From NCBI RefSeq assembly GCF_900129915.1, contig NZ_FQXH01000005.1, positions 124,001 to 188,000 on the forward strand: 64,000 nt of DNA, read 5' to 3'. The position numbers and the translations under genes are program-made. Positions within the stretch are counted from its first letter, which is position 1; every line of letters begins with the position of its first letter. The stretch is from Tepidibacter thalassicus DSM 15285 (GTDB lineage Bacteria > Bacillota > Clostridia > Peptostreptococcales > Peptostreptococcaceae). This document shows, in pieces, positions 7,337 through 15,039 of this stretch. The notes under the pieces were generated by a model. That model had not been told where the DNA came from. It did no database searches and saw nothing but the letters and a program-made list of their open reading frames with translations.

Positions 7337-8263
7337 ATGAAAAATAAAATTGTAGTTATATTTATCATGATTGTTATGTTATTAACTGTAGTAGGGTGCA
7401 CAGATAATACAAAACAAAAATCTATAGAAAAAAATAAAATATTAGTATATGCAAGTTTTTATCCAATGTATGATTTTGCAAAAAATATTGGAGGAGAAAA
7501 AATTAATTTAAAATTAATGATTCCTTCAGGAATTGAACCTCATGATTGGGAACCTACGGCTAAAATTATGGGAGAAATTGAAAAAGCTGATGTGTTTATA
7601 TATAATGGTTTAGATTTAGAGCCATGGGTTGATAAACTTATTGGTTCTATTGACAATGAAAAATTAATAACGGTAGAAGCGTCAAAAGGTGTACATTTAT
7701 TAGGAGTTCATTCTAATGAGTATGAACATGATCATGGGAAATATGATCCTCATGTGTGGCTTGATCCAATAAATGCTATAAAAGAAGCAGAAAATATAAA
7801 AAATGCTTTTATAAAAGCTGATGCTGAAAATAAAGATTTTTATGAAAGAAATTATAAAGAATTTGTTGACAAATTAAGTAAATTAGATAAAAAATATAAA
7901 AATGAGCTTTCTAATTTAGAAAAAAAAGAAATTGTGGTTTCTCATGCAGCTTTTGGATATCTTGCAGATAGATATGGATTAAAGCAAATTGCTATTAGTG
8001 GATTATCTCCACAAGAGGAACCTAGTGCAGCTAAAATTGCAAAATTATCTGATTTTGTAAAAGAGCATAATATAAAATATATTTTCTTTGAAACTTTAAC
8101 TAGTCCTAAATTATCAAGAGTTTTAGCTGAAGAAGTTGGAGCAAAAACTTTGGTTTTGAATCCTATTGAAGGATTAACTGAAGAAGATATAAAAAATAAT
8201 AAAAATTATATAATTATTATGGAAGAAAATTTAGAAACATTAAAAAAAGCGTTAGGAGAATAA
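7337..8263 (+). CDS. znuA: zinc ABC transporter substrate-binding lipoprotein
   Basis: A 308-residue cluster A-I metal-binding lipoprotein. The signal peptide ends in lipobox TVVGC with Cys21 as lipid anchor. Likely metal ligands are His69 in GIEPHDWEP, His139 in DPHVWLDP, the His of VSHAAFGYLADRYGL (about 205) and a C-terminal acidic residue. A short His-rich loop (EYEHDHGKYDPH) comes before His139, as in ZnuA rather than manganese binders. ATG 7337 follows AGGGGG; ATG 7322 lacks a site. It captures zinc outside the membrane and hands it to ZnuB/ZnuC encoded next. The Zur-like operator upstream predicts repression in zinc excess. Manganese specificity is a less likely alternative. Confidence 0.9.
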   Translation: MKNKIVVIFIMIVMLLTVVGCTDNTKQKSIEKNKILVYASFYPMYDFAKNIGGEKINLKLMIPSGIEPHDWEPTAKIMGEIEKADVFIYNGLDLEPWVDKLIGSIDNEKLITVEASKGVHLLGVHSNEYEHDHGKYDPHVWLDPINAIKEAENIKNAFIKADAENKDFYERNYKEFVDKLSKLDKKYKNELSNLEKKEIVVSHAAFGYLADRYGLKQIAISGLSPQEEPSAAKIAKLSDFVKEHNIKYIFFETLTSPKLSRVLAEEVGAKTLVLNPIEGLTEEDIKNNKNYIIIMEENLETLKKALGE

Positions 8264-8267
8264 AAAA

Positions 8268-9026
8268 ATGAGTAAGGTTGTGAGTTTGAAAAATGTATAT
8301 TTTGGATATGAAGGTAAATTAGTTCTTGAAAATATCAATGTAGATATATATGAAGGAGATTATTTTGGAATAGTAGGAGCGAATGGATCGGGAAAAAGTA
8401 CGTTAATAAAGCTTATGTTAAATATATTAAAGCCATTAAAAGGTAGTATAAAATTATTTGATACAGATATTAATAAGTTTAAAAATTGGGGAACAATTGG
8501 GTATGTAAATCAAAAAGCAACTTCTTTTAATACTAGTTTTCCAGCTACTGTAGAAGAAGTAGTAGGACTTAATTTATTTTCAAAAATAGGTATGTTTAAG
8601 CGTATAAAAAAGAAAGATTTACAAAAAGTTTATGAGGTTCTTGAAATTGTGGGTATGCAAAATTATACAAAAAAGTTAATTGGTAATTTGTCAGGAGGGC
8701 AGCAACAAAAGGTTTTTATAGCTAGAGCATTAATTAGTTCTCCGAAAATTATTTTTCTTGATGAACCTACTGTAGGGATAGATATGAAATCTCAAGAAGA
8801 ATTTTATGAGCTATTAGAAAGATTAAATAAAGAGTTTAACATAACAATTGTTATTATATCTCATGATATAGGAATTATTTCAGAAAAAGTAAATAAATTA
8901 GCGTGTATTAATAATAAAAGATTAATTTTTCATGAAAAAAATTTAAATATTTCTAAGAGTAATATCTTAAAAGAGATTTATGGAGATGGAATAAGAATTT
9001 TAAGTCATAATTATAACGAAAAATAA
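8268..9026 (+). CDS. znuC: zinc ABC transporter ATPase
   Basis: A 252-residue ABC ATPase with Walker A GANGSGKST (near residue 40), a Q-loop at VNQKA, signature LSGGQQQKVFIARAL, Walker B IIFLDEPTVGID and the H-loop ISHD. All catalytic motifs are intact. It powers zinc import with ZnuA and ZnuB on the inner face of the membrane. The start is 5 bp after the znuA stop and uses the GGAG inside the end of znuA, indicating translational coupling. The C-terminal 40 residues are less conserved, as is usual in metal-type ATPases. Confidence 0.93.
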   Translation: MSKVVSLKNVYFGYEGKLVLENINVDIYEGDYFGIVGANGSGKSTLIKLMLNILKPLKGSIKLFDTDINKFKNWGTIGYVNQKATSFNTSFPATVEEVVGLNLFSKIGMFKRIKKKDLQKVYEVLEIVGMQNYTKKLIGNLSGGQQQKVFIARALISSPKIIFLDEPTVGIDMKSQEEFYELLERLNKEFNITIVIISHDIGIISEKVNKLACINNKRLIFHEKNLNISKSNILKEIYGDGIRILSHNYNEK

Positions 9027-9040
9027 AGGAGTAATAAAAA

Positions 9041-9862
9041 ATGCTAGAAATGTTACAATATGGGTTTATACAAAGGGCGTTGATGGCAGGAGTAATTGTA
9101 GGTGTCTTATGTCCTTTAATAGGAGTTTTTATAGTTTTAAGGAGAATGTCTTTAATAGGAGATAGCTTATCTCATGTTGCTTTAACAGGGGTAGTATCAG
9201 GTATACTTTTGAATGTGTATCCTATAGTTTCAGCATTAATAACTTCGGTAATTGCAGCATTTGCTATTGAAAAGCTCAGAAAGAATTATAGTGAGTATGC
9301 AGAACTTTCAATTGCTATTATTCTATCGGCAGGCATTGGGATTGCAGTTGTTTTAATGAGCTTTGTACAATCATTAAATGTAGATTTATTTGGATATTTA
9401 TTTGGAAGTATTACAACGGTATTAAAAGAAGATTTATATATGATAGGTATTATAGGATTTTTCATTATACTTTTTGTAAAATTATTGTACAAAGAGTTAT
9501 TTTATATAGCTTTTGATGAAGAAGGAGCAAAACTTTCTGGAATACCAGTAAAGTGGATTAATTTGATTTTTACCATAATGGTAGCAGCGACTGTTACTTT
9601 ATCTATGAGGATTGTAGGGGCATTATTAGTATCTTCTTTAATGGTAATACCTGTAGCGACAAGTTTACAAATATCAAATAGTTTTAAACAAACTACAATA
9701 TTGTCTGTAATATTTGCTCAAGTTTCTATTATATTGGGAATTATAATTTCTTATTATTTAGAAATAGCATCAGGAGGAACTATAGTAGTATTATCTATTT
9801 TTATTTTAATTTGTGTAATTACAATTAAAAATATGAGAAAAATATTTTTGGATATATATTAA
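9041..9862 (+). CDS. znuB: zinc ABC transporter permease
   Basis: A 273-residue ABC-3 family permease with about eight hydrophobic segments. The characteristic GVLCPLIGVFIVLRRMSLIGDSLSHVALTG stretch lies near the N-terminus, and a late cytoplasmic loop should contact ZnuC. It forms the channel for zinc import. AAAGGAG precedes the ATG, 14 bp after znuC. Its stop lies only 3 bp from the convergent end of the Fur-family gene, with no terminator between them, so the two transcripts probably overlap at their 3' ends. Confidence 0.92.
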   Translation: MLEMLQYGFIQRALMAGVIVGVLCPLIGVFIVLRRMSLIGDSLSHVALTGVVSGILLNVYPIVSALITSVIAAFAIEKLRKNYSEYAELSIAIILSAGIGIAVVLMSFVQSLNVDLFGYLFGSITTVLKEDLYMIGIIGFFIILFVKLLYKELFYIAFDEEGAKLSGIPVKWINLIFTIMVAATVTLSMRIVGALLVSSLMVIPVATSLQISNSFKQTTILSVIFAQVSIILGIIISYYLEIASGGTIVVLSIFILICVITIKNMRKIFLDIY

Positions 9863-9865
9863 ATT

Positions 9866-10294
9866 TTATTTAATTTTACATTTATTGCAGTAGCCGTATA
9901 ATTCAAATTTATGATCTGTTAAAACAAAATTGTTATTAGTTATATTTGAAATGATTTTTTCAAGAGGACAGAAATTTATTTTTTCTGTTTTTCCGCAATT
10001 TTTACAAATAATAACATGATTATGTTGTTTTTTATTTTGTATTAATTCATATTTAAAATAGTTTCCATCTATATTTATTTTGTGAATTATATCTATTTTT
10101 TCCAATATCTCTAAATTTCTGTATACTGTGGAGAGATTTGTTTTTATATTTTTTTCTTTTAATTTTGAAAATATTTCTTCAGCAGATAGAAAATGGTTTT
10201 TATGTTCAAATAGGGTTTTGATGATGCCTTTTCTTTGATTTGTGAGTTTATATCCGTTGTTTTTTATTTTTTTTTCTAGTGTTTTTATATCCAT
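9866..10294 (-). CDS. Fur-family metalloregulator, probably Zur
   Basis: A 142-residue Fur/Zur/PerR-type repressor. The N-terminal winged helix includes GYKLTNQRKGIIKTLFEH and the recognition region NIKTNLSTVYRNLEILEK. The dimerisation half has CKNCG and CNKC, a structural zinc site, and QHNHVIICKNC with regulatory-metal histidines. It is convergent with znuB, so zinc sensing (Zur) is the best guess, but PerR or Fur cannot be excluded by sequence. AGGAGTG precedes the ATG. A TATTATTAT palindrome at 10319-10339 lies in its upstream region and may be bound by it. Confidence 0.88.
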   Translation of the reverse strand: MDIKTLEKKIKNNGYKLTNQRKGIIKTLFEHKNHFLSAEEIFSKLKEKNIKTNLSTVYRNLEILEKIDIIHKINIDGNYFKYELIQNKKQHNHVIICKNCGKTEKINFCPLEKIISNITNNNFVLTDHKFELYGYCNKCKIK

Positions 10295-10318
10295 AATTAT
10301 TCACTCCTAAATATAGTT

Positions 10319-10339
10319 TATTATTATTGTATAATAATA
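10319..10339. promoter_or_regulatory. Fur-family-like palindrome between divergent genes
   Basis: TATTATTAT (10319-10327), TGT, ATAATAATA (10331-10339). It overlaps a TATAAT (10330-10335) facing the MBL gene and lies 25 bp before the fur-type gene. It resembles AT-rich PerR/Fur boxes but is unlike the Zur-like site at 7250, so one protein may not bind both. Confidence 0.45.
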
Positions 10340-10390
10340 TAAATAGGAGTTCAATTTTAAAATGTATAAAATATGAAAGAAGGGATTTAG

Positions 10391-11215
10391 ATGAATAAAA
10401 TAATAACGTTAATGGATAACTATTCAAAAGAAAAAAAATTTATATCTGAACATGGTTTATCTATGTATATTGAAAAAGATGGAGTAAAAATTTTGTTTGA
10501 TACAGGACAAAGTAAAAATTTCACAATAAATTCAAGGTTGTTAAATGTAGATCTTTCAAATTTAGATTTTGTAGTTTTAAGTCATGGTCATTATGACCAT
10601 ACAGGAGGGTTTAGGTATTTGGTCGAGAATTTTAAAAGTGAATATACTCTTTTTGTTGGAGATAAATTTTTTAATGAAAAGTATTCTTATAATGGGGAGA
10701 ACTACAGATTTTCAGGTAATAATTTTGATTTAAAATTTTTGGTAGAAAATAATATCAATATTAATATCGTAAAAAAAGATATAGTTGAAATTTGTAAAGA
10801 TGTATTTATAGTGAAAAATTTTGAAGCGAGTAGTGGGTTTGAAAAAATTAATAAAAGATTTTATTTAAAAGAAAATGGTGAATATAATATTGATAATTTT
10901 GATGATGAAATAGCTATTGTAATAAAAACTGAAAAGGGTCTTGTTGTTGTAGTAGGCTGTTCTCATATTGGTATAGTAAATATTTTAAGTACTATAAGAG
11001 ATAGATTTAAACAAAGAATACATATGGTTTTAGGAGGAAGTCATCTTAAAGAAGCAGATTCTAATAGGATTGATATGACTATTGATTATTTGAAAAATGA
11101 AAAAATAGATATTGTATCTTTATGTCATTGTACAGGAGATGAAGCTATTGAAAAGTTATTAGATAGTGGAATAAAGTTTTTAAAAAATTCTGTAGGTACA
11201 ATTATAAATTTTTAG
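10391..11215 (+). CDS. MBL-fold metallohydrolase
   Basis: A 274-residue metallo-beta-lactamase fold protein. The metal motif SHGHYDHTGG falls at about residues 64-73, a second His is in VVGCSHIGIVNIL, and the late GGSHL and SLCHCTG segments complete the site. Family members of this kind are annotated as dihydropterin ribofuranosylaminobenzene phosphate synthase-like or as general MBL hydrolases; the substrate cannot be inferred. It has no signal peptide and is probably cytoplasmic. AGAAGGG precedes the ATG. It is a single gene with its own terminator, divergent from the Fur-type regulator and sharing a palindrome with it, so metal-responsive control is possible. Confidence 0.82.
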   Translation: MNKIITLMDNYSKEKKFISEHGLSMYIEKDGVKILFDTGQSKNFTINSRLLNVDLSNLDFVVLSHGHYDHTGGFRYLVENFKSEYTLFVGDKFFNEKYSYNGENYRFSGNNFDLKFLVENNININIVKKDIVEICKDVFIVKNFEASSGFEKINKRFYLKENGEYNIDNFDDEIAIVIKTEKGLVVVVGCSHIGIVNILSTIRDRFKQRIHMVLGGSHLKEADSNRIDMTIDYLKNEKIDIVSLCHCTGDEAIEKLLDSGIKFLKNSVGTIINF

Positions 11216-11240
11216 AACTAGGTTAAAATCTAGTTCTTTT
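11214..11240 (+). terminator. terminator after the MBL gene
   Basis: 8-bp stem AGAACTAG (11214-11221) and CTAGTTCT (11230-11237), followed by a T-run; it overlaps the stop codon. Confidence 0.9.
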
Positions 11241-11304
11241 TTTTAATTCTATTTTGATATTTACAGACATATAATCTTTTGAGTAGGCTTTAGGGGGGAG
11301 AGGT

Positions 11305-12411
11305 GTGTTTGTTATAATAAATAAAAGAAAATTTATTATTAGTTTTATTTGTTTATTGATATTAAGTTTTGTAATATTACCATTTAATTTTAAATCAGAT
11401 ATAACAACGATTTTTAATAATAATGAATGTCTTCTGATTTTAGAAAAAATATTTGAATTGAGAAATAAAGCTTTGCTTGAAGAAGATTTAAATATATTAA
11501 ATAATTTATATGATAAAAGTGTAAAATATGGAGTTTGGGCATATGAGCATGAATTGAAAAAAATGAAATATTTACATAAATGGGCTGATAAACAGGGAGT
11601 AGATTTTAAAAGTATAAGAACTAAAATAAAGATAAATCGTATAAAGACAATAAATGATGGGTATTCAATAAATTTTATAGTATCAACAGAGTATAAATAT
11701 GTTTATAAAAATGATTTAGATAATGTTAATTTTTTTAGGATAGGAACATATCATATTTTAAATATAATAAAAAAAGAAGAAGGATGGGTTATAACTAAAG
11801 AATGGTATACAGATCCTTTTGCTGATTCGCTTAATTTAGATGAGATAGAATACAAAGATATAAAGGAATATATTTTAGCTCAAGAAAAAAAGGATTTATC
11901 GAATTTAAATGAAAGAAGGAAAAATGCTGTTGATTATGCAGATAAATTTTGTGGTGCAGCTGGAAATGATGAAGATGGATTTAAATATAATAAAAAGTAT
12001 AGAAATTATAATTATTTAGGAGGAGATTGTGCAAATTTTGCTTCTCAAATATTACATGAAGGAGGTAATTTTAAAAAAACATACATTTGGAATTATAATA
12101 AAACTGGAGGAAGTAAAGCGTGGATAAATGCACAAGCCTTTAAGGATTATATGTTAAATAGTGGTAGAGCTTCTTTGATAGCGTATGGAAATTATGGTAA
12201 AGTTTATAAAGCTGCATATAATTTATTACCAGGAGATTTTGTAGCATATGAAAAAAAGGGTAAGGTAACTCACATTTCAGTTGTGACTGGATTAGATTCA
12301 AGAGGATATGCATTAGTAAATTGTCATAATACAGATAGATATAGAGTTCCTTGGGATTTAGGATGGAGTAATAGAGGAATTAAATTTTGGTTAATAAGAG
12401 TACATTTTTGA
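11305..12411 (+). CDS. secreted or anchored protein with putative amidase domain
   Basis: A 368-residue protein starting at GTG 11305 behind GGGGGGAGAGG. One N-terminal hydrophobic segment (about residues 8-28) acts as signal or anchor. A poorly conserved region follows at about 35-205. The C-terminus (about 210-368) is a putative amidase domain (Amidase_6, NlpC/P60-like), with a Cys in GGDCANFASQIL and a His in VTHISVVTG as the likely catalytic pair. It ends in NCHNTDRYRVPWDLGW. Family members are thought to act at the cell wall, but their substrate is uncertain. It is a single gene, running straight to the promoter of the cold-shock gene with no clear terminator. Confidence 0.78.
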   Translation: MFVIINKRKFIISFICLLILSFVILPFNFKSDITTIFNNNECLLILEKIFELRNKALLEEDLNILNNLYDKSVKYGVWAYEHELKKMKYLHKWADKQGVDFKSIRTKIKINRIKTINDGYSINFIVSTEYKYVYKNDLDNVNFFRIGTYHILNIIKKEEGWVITKEWYTDPFADSLNLDEIEYKDIKEYILAQEKKDLSNLNERRKNAVDYADKFCGAAGNDEDGFKYNKKYRNYNYLGGDCANFASQILHEGGNFKKTYIWNYNKTGGSKAWINAQAFKDYMLNSGRASLIAYGNYGKVYKAAYNLLPGDFVAYEKKGKVTHISVVTGLDSRGYALVNCHNTDRYRVPWDLGWSNRGIKFWLIRVHF

Positions 12412-12413
12412 TA

Positions 12414-12442
12414 TTGACAAAAATTCGAAAATATAGTATTAT
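12414..12442 (+). promoter_or_regulatory. promoter of cold-shock gene
   Basis: TTGACA (12414-12419), 17 bp, TATTAT (12437-12442), starting only 2 bp after the previous stop. The 5' leader would be about 60 nt and holds a hairpin: AACAAATA (12454-12461) and TATTTGTT (12466-12473) around a 4-nt loop. Confidence 0.78.
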
Positions 12443-12507
12443 AGTACATGAGTAACAAATAGTTTTATTTGTTTCAAATTTGTTTTATTTTGGGAGGATA
12501 TTTTAGA

Positions 12508-12708
12508 ATGAAAAAAGGAATAGTTAAATGGTTTAATGCAGAAAAAGGTTATGGATTTATATCTATCGAAGGAGAAGGAGATGTATTTGTACATTTTTCA
12601 GCTATCCAAACAGATGGATATAAAACTTTAGAAGAAGGACAAAACGTTGAATTTGAAGTAGTTGAAGGTGCTAGAGGACCTCAAGCTGCTAACGTTGTTA
12701 AGTTATAA
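12508..12708 (+). CDS. cold-shock protein (CspA/B family)
   Basis: A 66-residue OB-fold nucleic-acid chaperone with the full signature [15 protein letters not shown] (RNP1) and VFVHFSAI (RNP2). It binds single-stranded RNA or DNA and melts RNA structure at low temperature. ATG 12508 follows GGGAGG; the longer frame from TTG 12469 would put the leader hairpin into coding sequence and is rejected. It has its own promoter and terminator. A second, similar gene lies at 27527. Confidence 0.95.
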   Translation: MKKGIVKWFNAEKGYGFISIEGEGDVFVHFSAIQTDGYKTLEEGQNVEFEVVEGARGPQAANVVKL

Positions 12709-12771
12709 TCGTCAATTTGTATATAATTATATAGTTTATATATAGATCGATTATAATAAATATAAAAAGAT

Positions 12772-12804
12772 GCCGCTTTACATTTAATGTGTAAAGCGGC
12801 TTTT
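12772..12804 (+). terminator. terminator after the cold-shock gene
   Basis: 11-bp stem GCCGCTTTACA (12772-12782) and TGTAAAGCGGC (12790-12800), followed by TTTT. Confidence 0.88.
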
Positions 12805-12829
12805 AATGTTTGTTAGAAAATAATAAAAC

Positions 12830-12858
12830 TTGACAACTTTTATTGTGTAACGTAATAT
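12830..12858 (+). promoter_or_regulatory. promoter of CBS-domain gene
   Basis: TTGACA (12830-12835), 17 bp, TAATAT (12853-12858), 42 bp before the gene start. Confidence 0.75.
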
Positions 12859-12899
12859 ACTATTGATATTATATTTTGCCAAATAGGGGAGAGACATAT

Positions 12900-13307
12900 A
12901 TGAATATTGCTTTTTTTCTTACACCTAAAAAGGATGTGGCTTATATATCGCCAGATTCAACTATGCGTCAAGCTTTAGAAAAAATGGAATATCATAGATA
13001 TACGGCTATTCCTATTATTGATGATAATGGGAAATATATAGGGACTATAACTGAGGGAGATTTGCTTTGGAAATTAAAAAATACTCCTGAATTGAGTTTT
13101 AAGAATACAAGTAAAATTTTATTGAAAGATGTACCAAGACATATGAATAATAAACCTGTATCTATTAATGCGAATATAGAAGATTTGATTTCTATTGCTG
13201 TAAGACAAAATTTTGTGCCTGTAGTTGATGACCAGCAAATATTTATAGGTATAATAAAAAGAAGTGAGATAATAGATTATTGTTATAAGTTTTTATTTAA
13301 TAAGTAG
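12900..13307 (+). CDS. CBS-domain pair protein (DarB/YkuL-like)
   Basis: A 135-residue stand-alone CBS pair. The first unit contains VAYISPDSTMRQALEKM and AIPIIDDNGKYIGTITEGDLL; the second DVPRHMNNKPVSINANIEDLI and VPVVDDQQIFIGIIKRSEII. The start MNIAFFLTPKKDVAY recalls Bacillus YkuL (DarB), which binds c-di-AMP and acts on other proteins; c-di-AMP binding here is inference. Stand-alone CBS pairs can also bind AMP or ATP. ATG 12900 follows AGGGGAGAG; the frame opens at 12876 without a site. It is monocistronic, with its own promoter and strong terminator. Confidence 0.8.
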   Translation: MNIAFFLTPKKDVAYISPDSTMRQALEKMEYHRYTAIPIIDDNGKYIGTITEGDLLWKLKNTPELSFKNTSKILLKDVPRHMNNKPVSINANIEDLISIAVRQNFVPVVDDQQIFIGIIKRSEIIDYCYKFLFNK

Positions 13308-13310
13308 ATT

Positions 13311-13351
13311 AAACGAGCTGTATCAAAATTTTATTTTGATACAGCTCGTTT
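13311..13351. terminator. terminator after the CBS gene
   Basis: 18-bp perfect stem, arms 13311-13328 (AAACGAGCTGTATCAAAA) and 13334-13351, with a 5-nt loop. Confidence 0.88.
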
Positions 13352-13368
13352 CTTTAGGTAAATAGTTA

Positions 13369-13397
13369 TTGACTTAAAGTAATATTTTATATATACT
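13369..13397 (+). promoter_or_regulatory. promoter of the FMN oxidoreductase/marR operon
   Basis: TTGACT (13369-13374), 17 bp, TATACT (13392-13397). The two operators start at the last base of the -10. Confidence 0.75.
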
Positions 13398-13425
13398 TTG
13401 ATTATCAAAATATTTGAAAATCAAA
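13397..13425. promoter_or_regulatory. tandem FabT-like operators TTTGA-N3-TCAAA
   Basis: Two 13-bp palindromes, TTTGATTATCAAA (13397-13409) and TTTGAAAATCAAA (13413-13425), with centres 16 bp apart, just downstream of the -10. The form matches sites known for FabT, a MarR-family regulator of fatty-acid genes in streptococci and lactococci. A marR gene follows in the same operon. Confidence 0.72.
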
Positions 13426-13444
13426 AAATAAAGGAGCTGAATTT

Positions 13445-14521
13445 ATGAGATTACCATCTCTTAATATAGGAGAATTAATAGCAAAAGTACCTATTATTCA
13501 AGGTGGAATGGGAATTGGAGTTTCAAGATCTTCATTGGCAGCGGCTGTGGCGAATGAAGGAGGGATTGGAGTTATTTCAGGTGTGCAGATAGGATTTACA
13601 GAAGAGGATTTTAGAACAAATAATAAAGAGGCAAACATTAGAGCGTTGAAAAAAGAGATAAGAAGAGCAAGAGAACTTAGTCCAAATGGAATTTTGGGTG
13701 TTAATTTTTTAGTTGCCATGAAAAATTACAAGGAAATGGTAAAAACTGCTGTAGAAGAAAAAATAAATTTAATTATTTCTGGTGCAGGATTACCAAAAAG
13801 TTTACCGGAAATGATTAAAGGTTCTAAAACTAAAATAGCTCCAATTGTATCTTCAGGAAAAGCGGCTGAATTGATATCTAAATTGTGGGATAGAAAGTAT
13901 AATTATATACCAGATTTAATTATTGTAGAAGGACCTAAGGCAGGTGGACATTTAGGATTTTCAATGGAAGAATTAGATTTACATAAAAAGATAGATTTGT
14001 TTGATATTGTGGAAGAAGTTATAGAAAAATTGAAACCTTTTAAAGAAAAATACAAAAAAGATATTCCTGTTATTGCTGCTGGTGGAATATTTGATGGAAT
14101 TGATATTGCAAAATGCATTAAAATAGGTGCTGCTGGAGTGCAAATGGGGACTAGATTTGTAGCTACTCATGAATGTGATGCAGATATAAACTATAAGAAA
14201 GCGTATTTAAATTCAAGTCAAGAGGATATTGAATTAATTAAAAGTCCTGTAGGTCTTCCTGGAAGAGCTATTAATAATAATTTTGTTAAAAAAACTAAAT
14301 TGAATAATATACTTGTAAAAAAGTGTTATAATTGTTTGGTTAGTTGTAATCCTAATACTACACCTTATTGTATAACAGAAGCACTAATTGCTGCTGTAAA
14401 AGGTGATATAGAAAATGGATTGATTTTTAGTGGTAGTAATGCATATAAATTGGATAAAATTGTTTCTGTAAAAGAACTTATATTTCAATTAGTTACAGAA
14501 GCCAATATAGCTTTAGAATAA
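13445..14521 (+). CDS. FMN-dependent oxidoreductase, nitronate monooxygenase/FabK-like
   Basis: A 358-residue TIM-barrel flavoprotein of the nitronate monooxygenase/2-nitropropane dioxygenase family (COG2070). Visible features are PIIQGGMGIGVS at the N-terminus, GVNFLVAM, the conserved VEGPKAGGHLG and the phosphate-binding AAGGIFDG followed by GAAGVQMGTRFVAT. Members oxidise nitronates or, as FabK, reduce enoyl-ACP. FabK is usually about 310-320 residues, and the extra C-terminal part here includes KKCYNCLVSCNPNTTPYC, five cysteines that suggest a metal or disulfide site. The operator-plus-MarR arrangement hints at a fatty-acid role. AAAGGAG precedes the ATG. The exact reaction is undecided. 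Confidence 0.82.
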   Translation: MRLPSLNIGELIAKVPIIQGGMGIGVSRSSLAAAVANEGGIGVISGVQIGFTEEDFRTNNKEANIRALKKEIRRARELSPNGILGVNFLVAMKNYKEMVKTAVEEKINLIISGAGLPKSLPEMIKGSKTKIAPIVSSGKAAELISKLWDRKYNYIPDLIIVEGPKAGGHLGFSMEELDLHKKIDLFDIVEEVIEKLKPFKEKYKKDIPVIAAGGIFDGIDIAKCIKIGAAGVQMGTRFVATHECDADINYKKAYLNSSQEDIELIKSPVGLPGRAINNNFVKKTKLNNILVKKCYNCLVSCNPNTTPYCITEALIAAVKGDIENGLIFSGSNAYKLDKIVSVKELIFQLVTEANIALE

Positions 14522-14547
14522 AAAAATATATTAAAGTGGTGGTAAAA

Positions 14548-14991
14548 TTGAATGAAGTTATAAAGGAGTTAAATAAACTTATAGTAGATATTTTTTATGA
14601 TATAATATGCATTGAAAAAGAGATATTTAGTAAAGGTGAATTTAAAGATTTATCTATAAATGAAGTGCGAACAATTCAGGCTATTGGATTGGATGAAGCG
14701 AGAAAAATGTCTGAAGTTGCTATGGACTTGAAAATTACAATAGGAACACTTACTACTGCTATTAATAGATTGGAAAAGAAGGGGTATGTTGAAAGGTTAA
14801 GAATAGAAAAAGATAGGAGAGTTGTAAAAATTAAATTAACTGATAAAGGAAAGTTGGTATATAAAATTCATGAAGATTTTCATTATGAAATTATAAAAAA
14901 TATAGTTTGTACTATGAACAAAGATGAACAAAAGGTGCTTATACAATCTTTGCAAAATGTACGCGATTTTTTTAAAACTAAATATTATTAA
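14548..14991 (+). CDS. MarR-family transcriptional regulator
   Basis: A 147-residue winged-helix regulator. Its middle reads ALDLKITIGTLTTAINRLEKKGYVERL-like recognition helix (here AMDLKITIGTLTTAINRLEK), followed by the wing KDRRVVKIKLTDKGK. Helical ends suit a MarR dimer. I start it at TTG 14548, six bases after the AAAGTGGTGG ribosome site; the GTG codons at 14536/14539 lie inside that site. It is 26 bp after the oxidoreductase, under the promoter with tandem TTTGA-N3-TCAAA sites, so autoregulation is likely. A FabT-type role is inferred from the sites, not from residues unique to FabT. Confidence 0.88.
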   Translation: MNEVIKELNKLIVDIFYDIICIEKEIFSKGEFKDLSINEVRTIQAIGLDEARKMSEVAMDLKITIGTLTTAINRLEKKGYVERLRIEKDRRVVKIKLTDKGKLVYKIHEDFHYEIIKNIVCTMNKDEQKVLIQSLQNVRDFFKTKYY

Positions 14992-15008
14992 AATTTCACA
15001 TAATATGT

Positions 15009-15038
15009 AAAAGCCTGTGTTTAACATAGGCTTTTTTT
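15009..15038 (+). terminator. terminator after marR
   Basis: AAAAGCCTGTG (15009-15019) and CATAGGCTTTT (15025-15035), one G-T pair, then TTT. Confidence 0.88.
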
Positions 15039-15039
15039 A

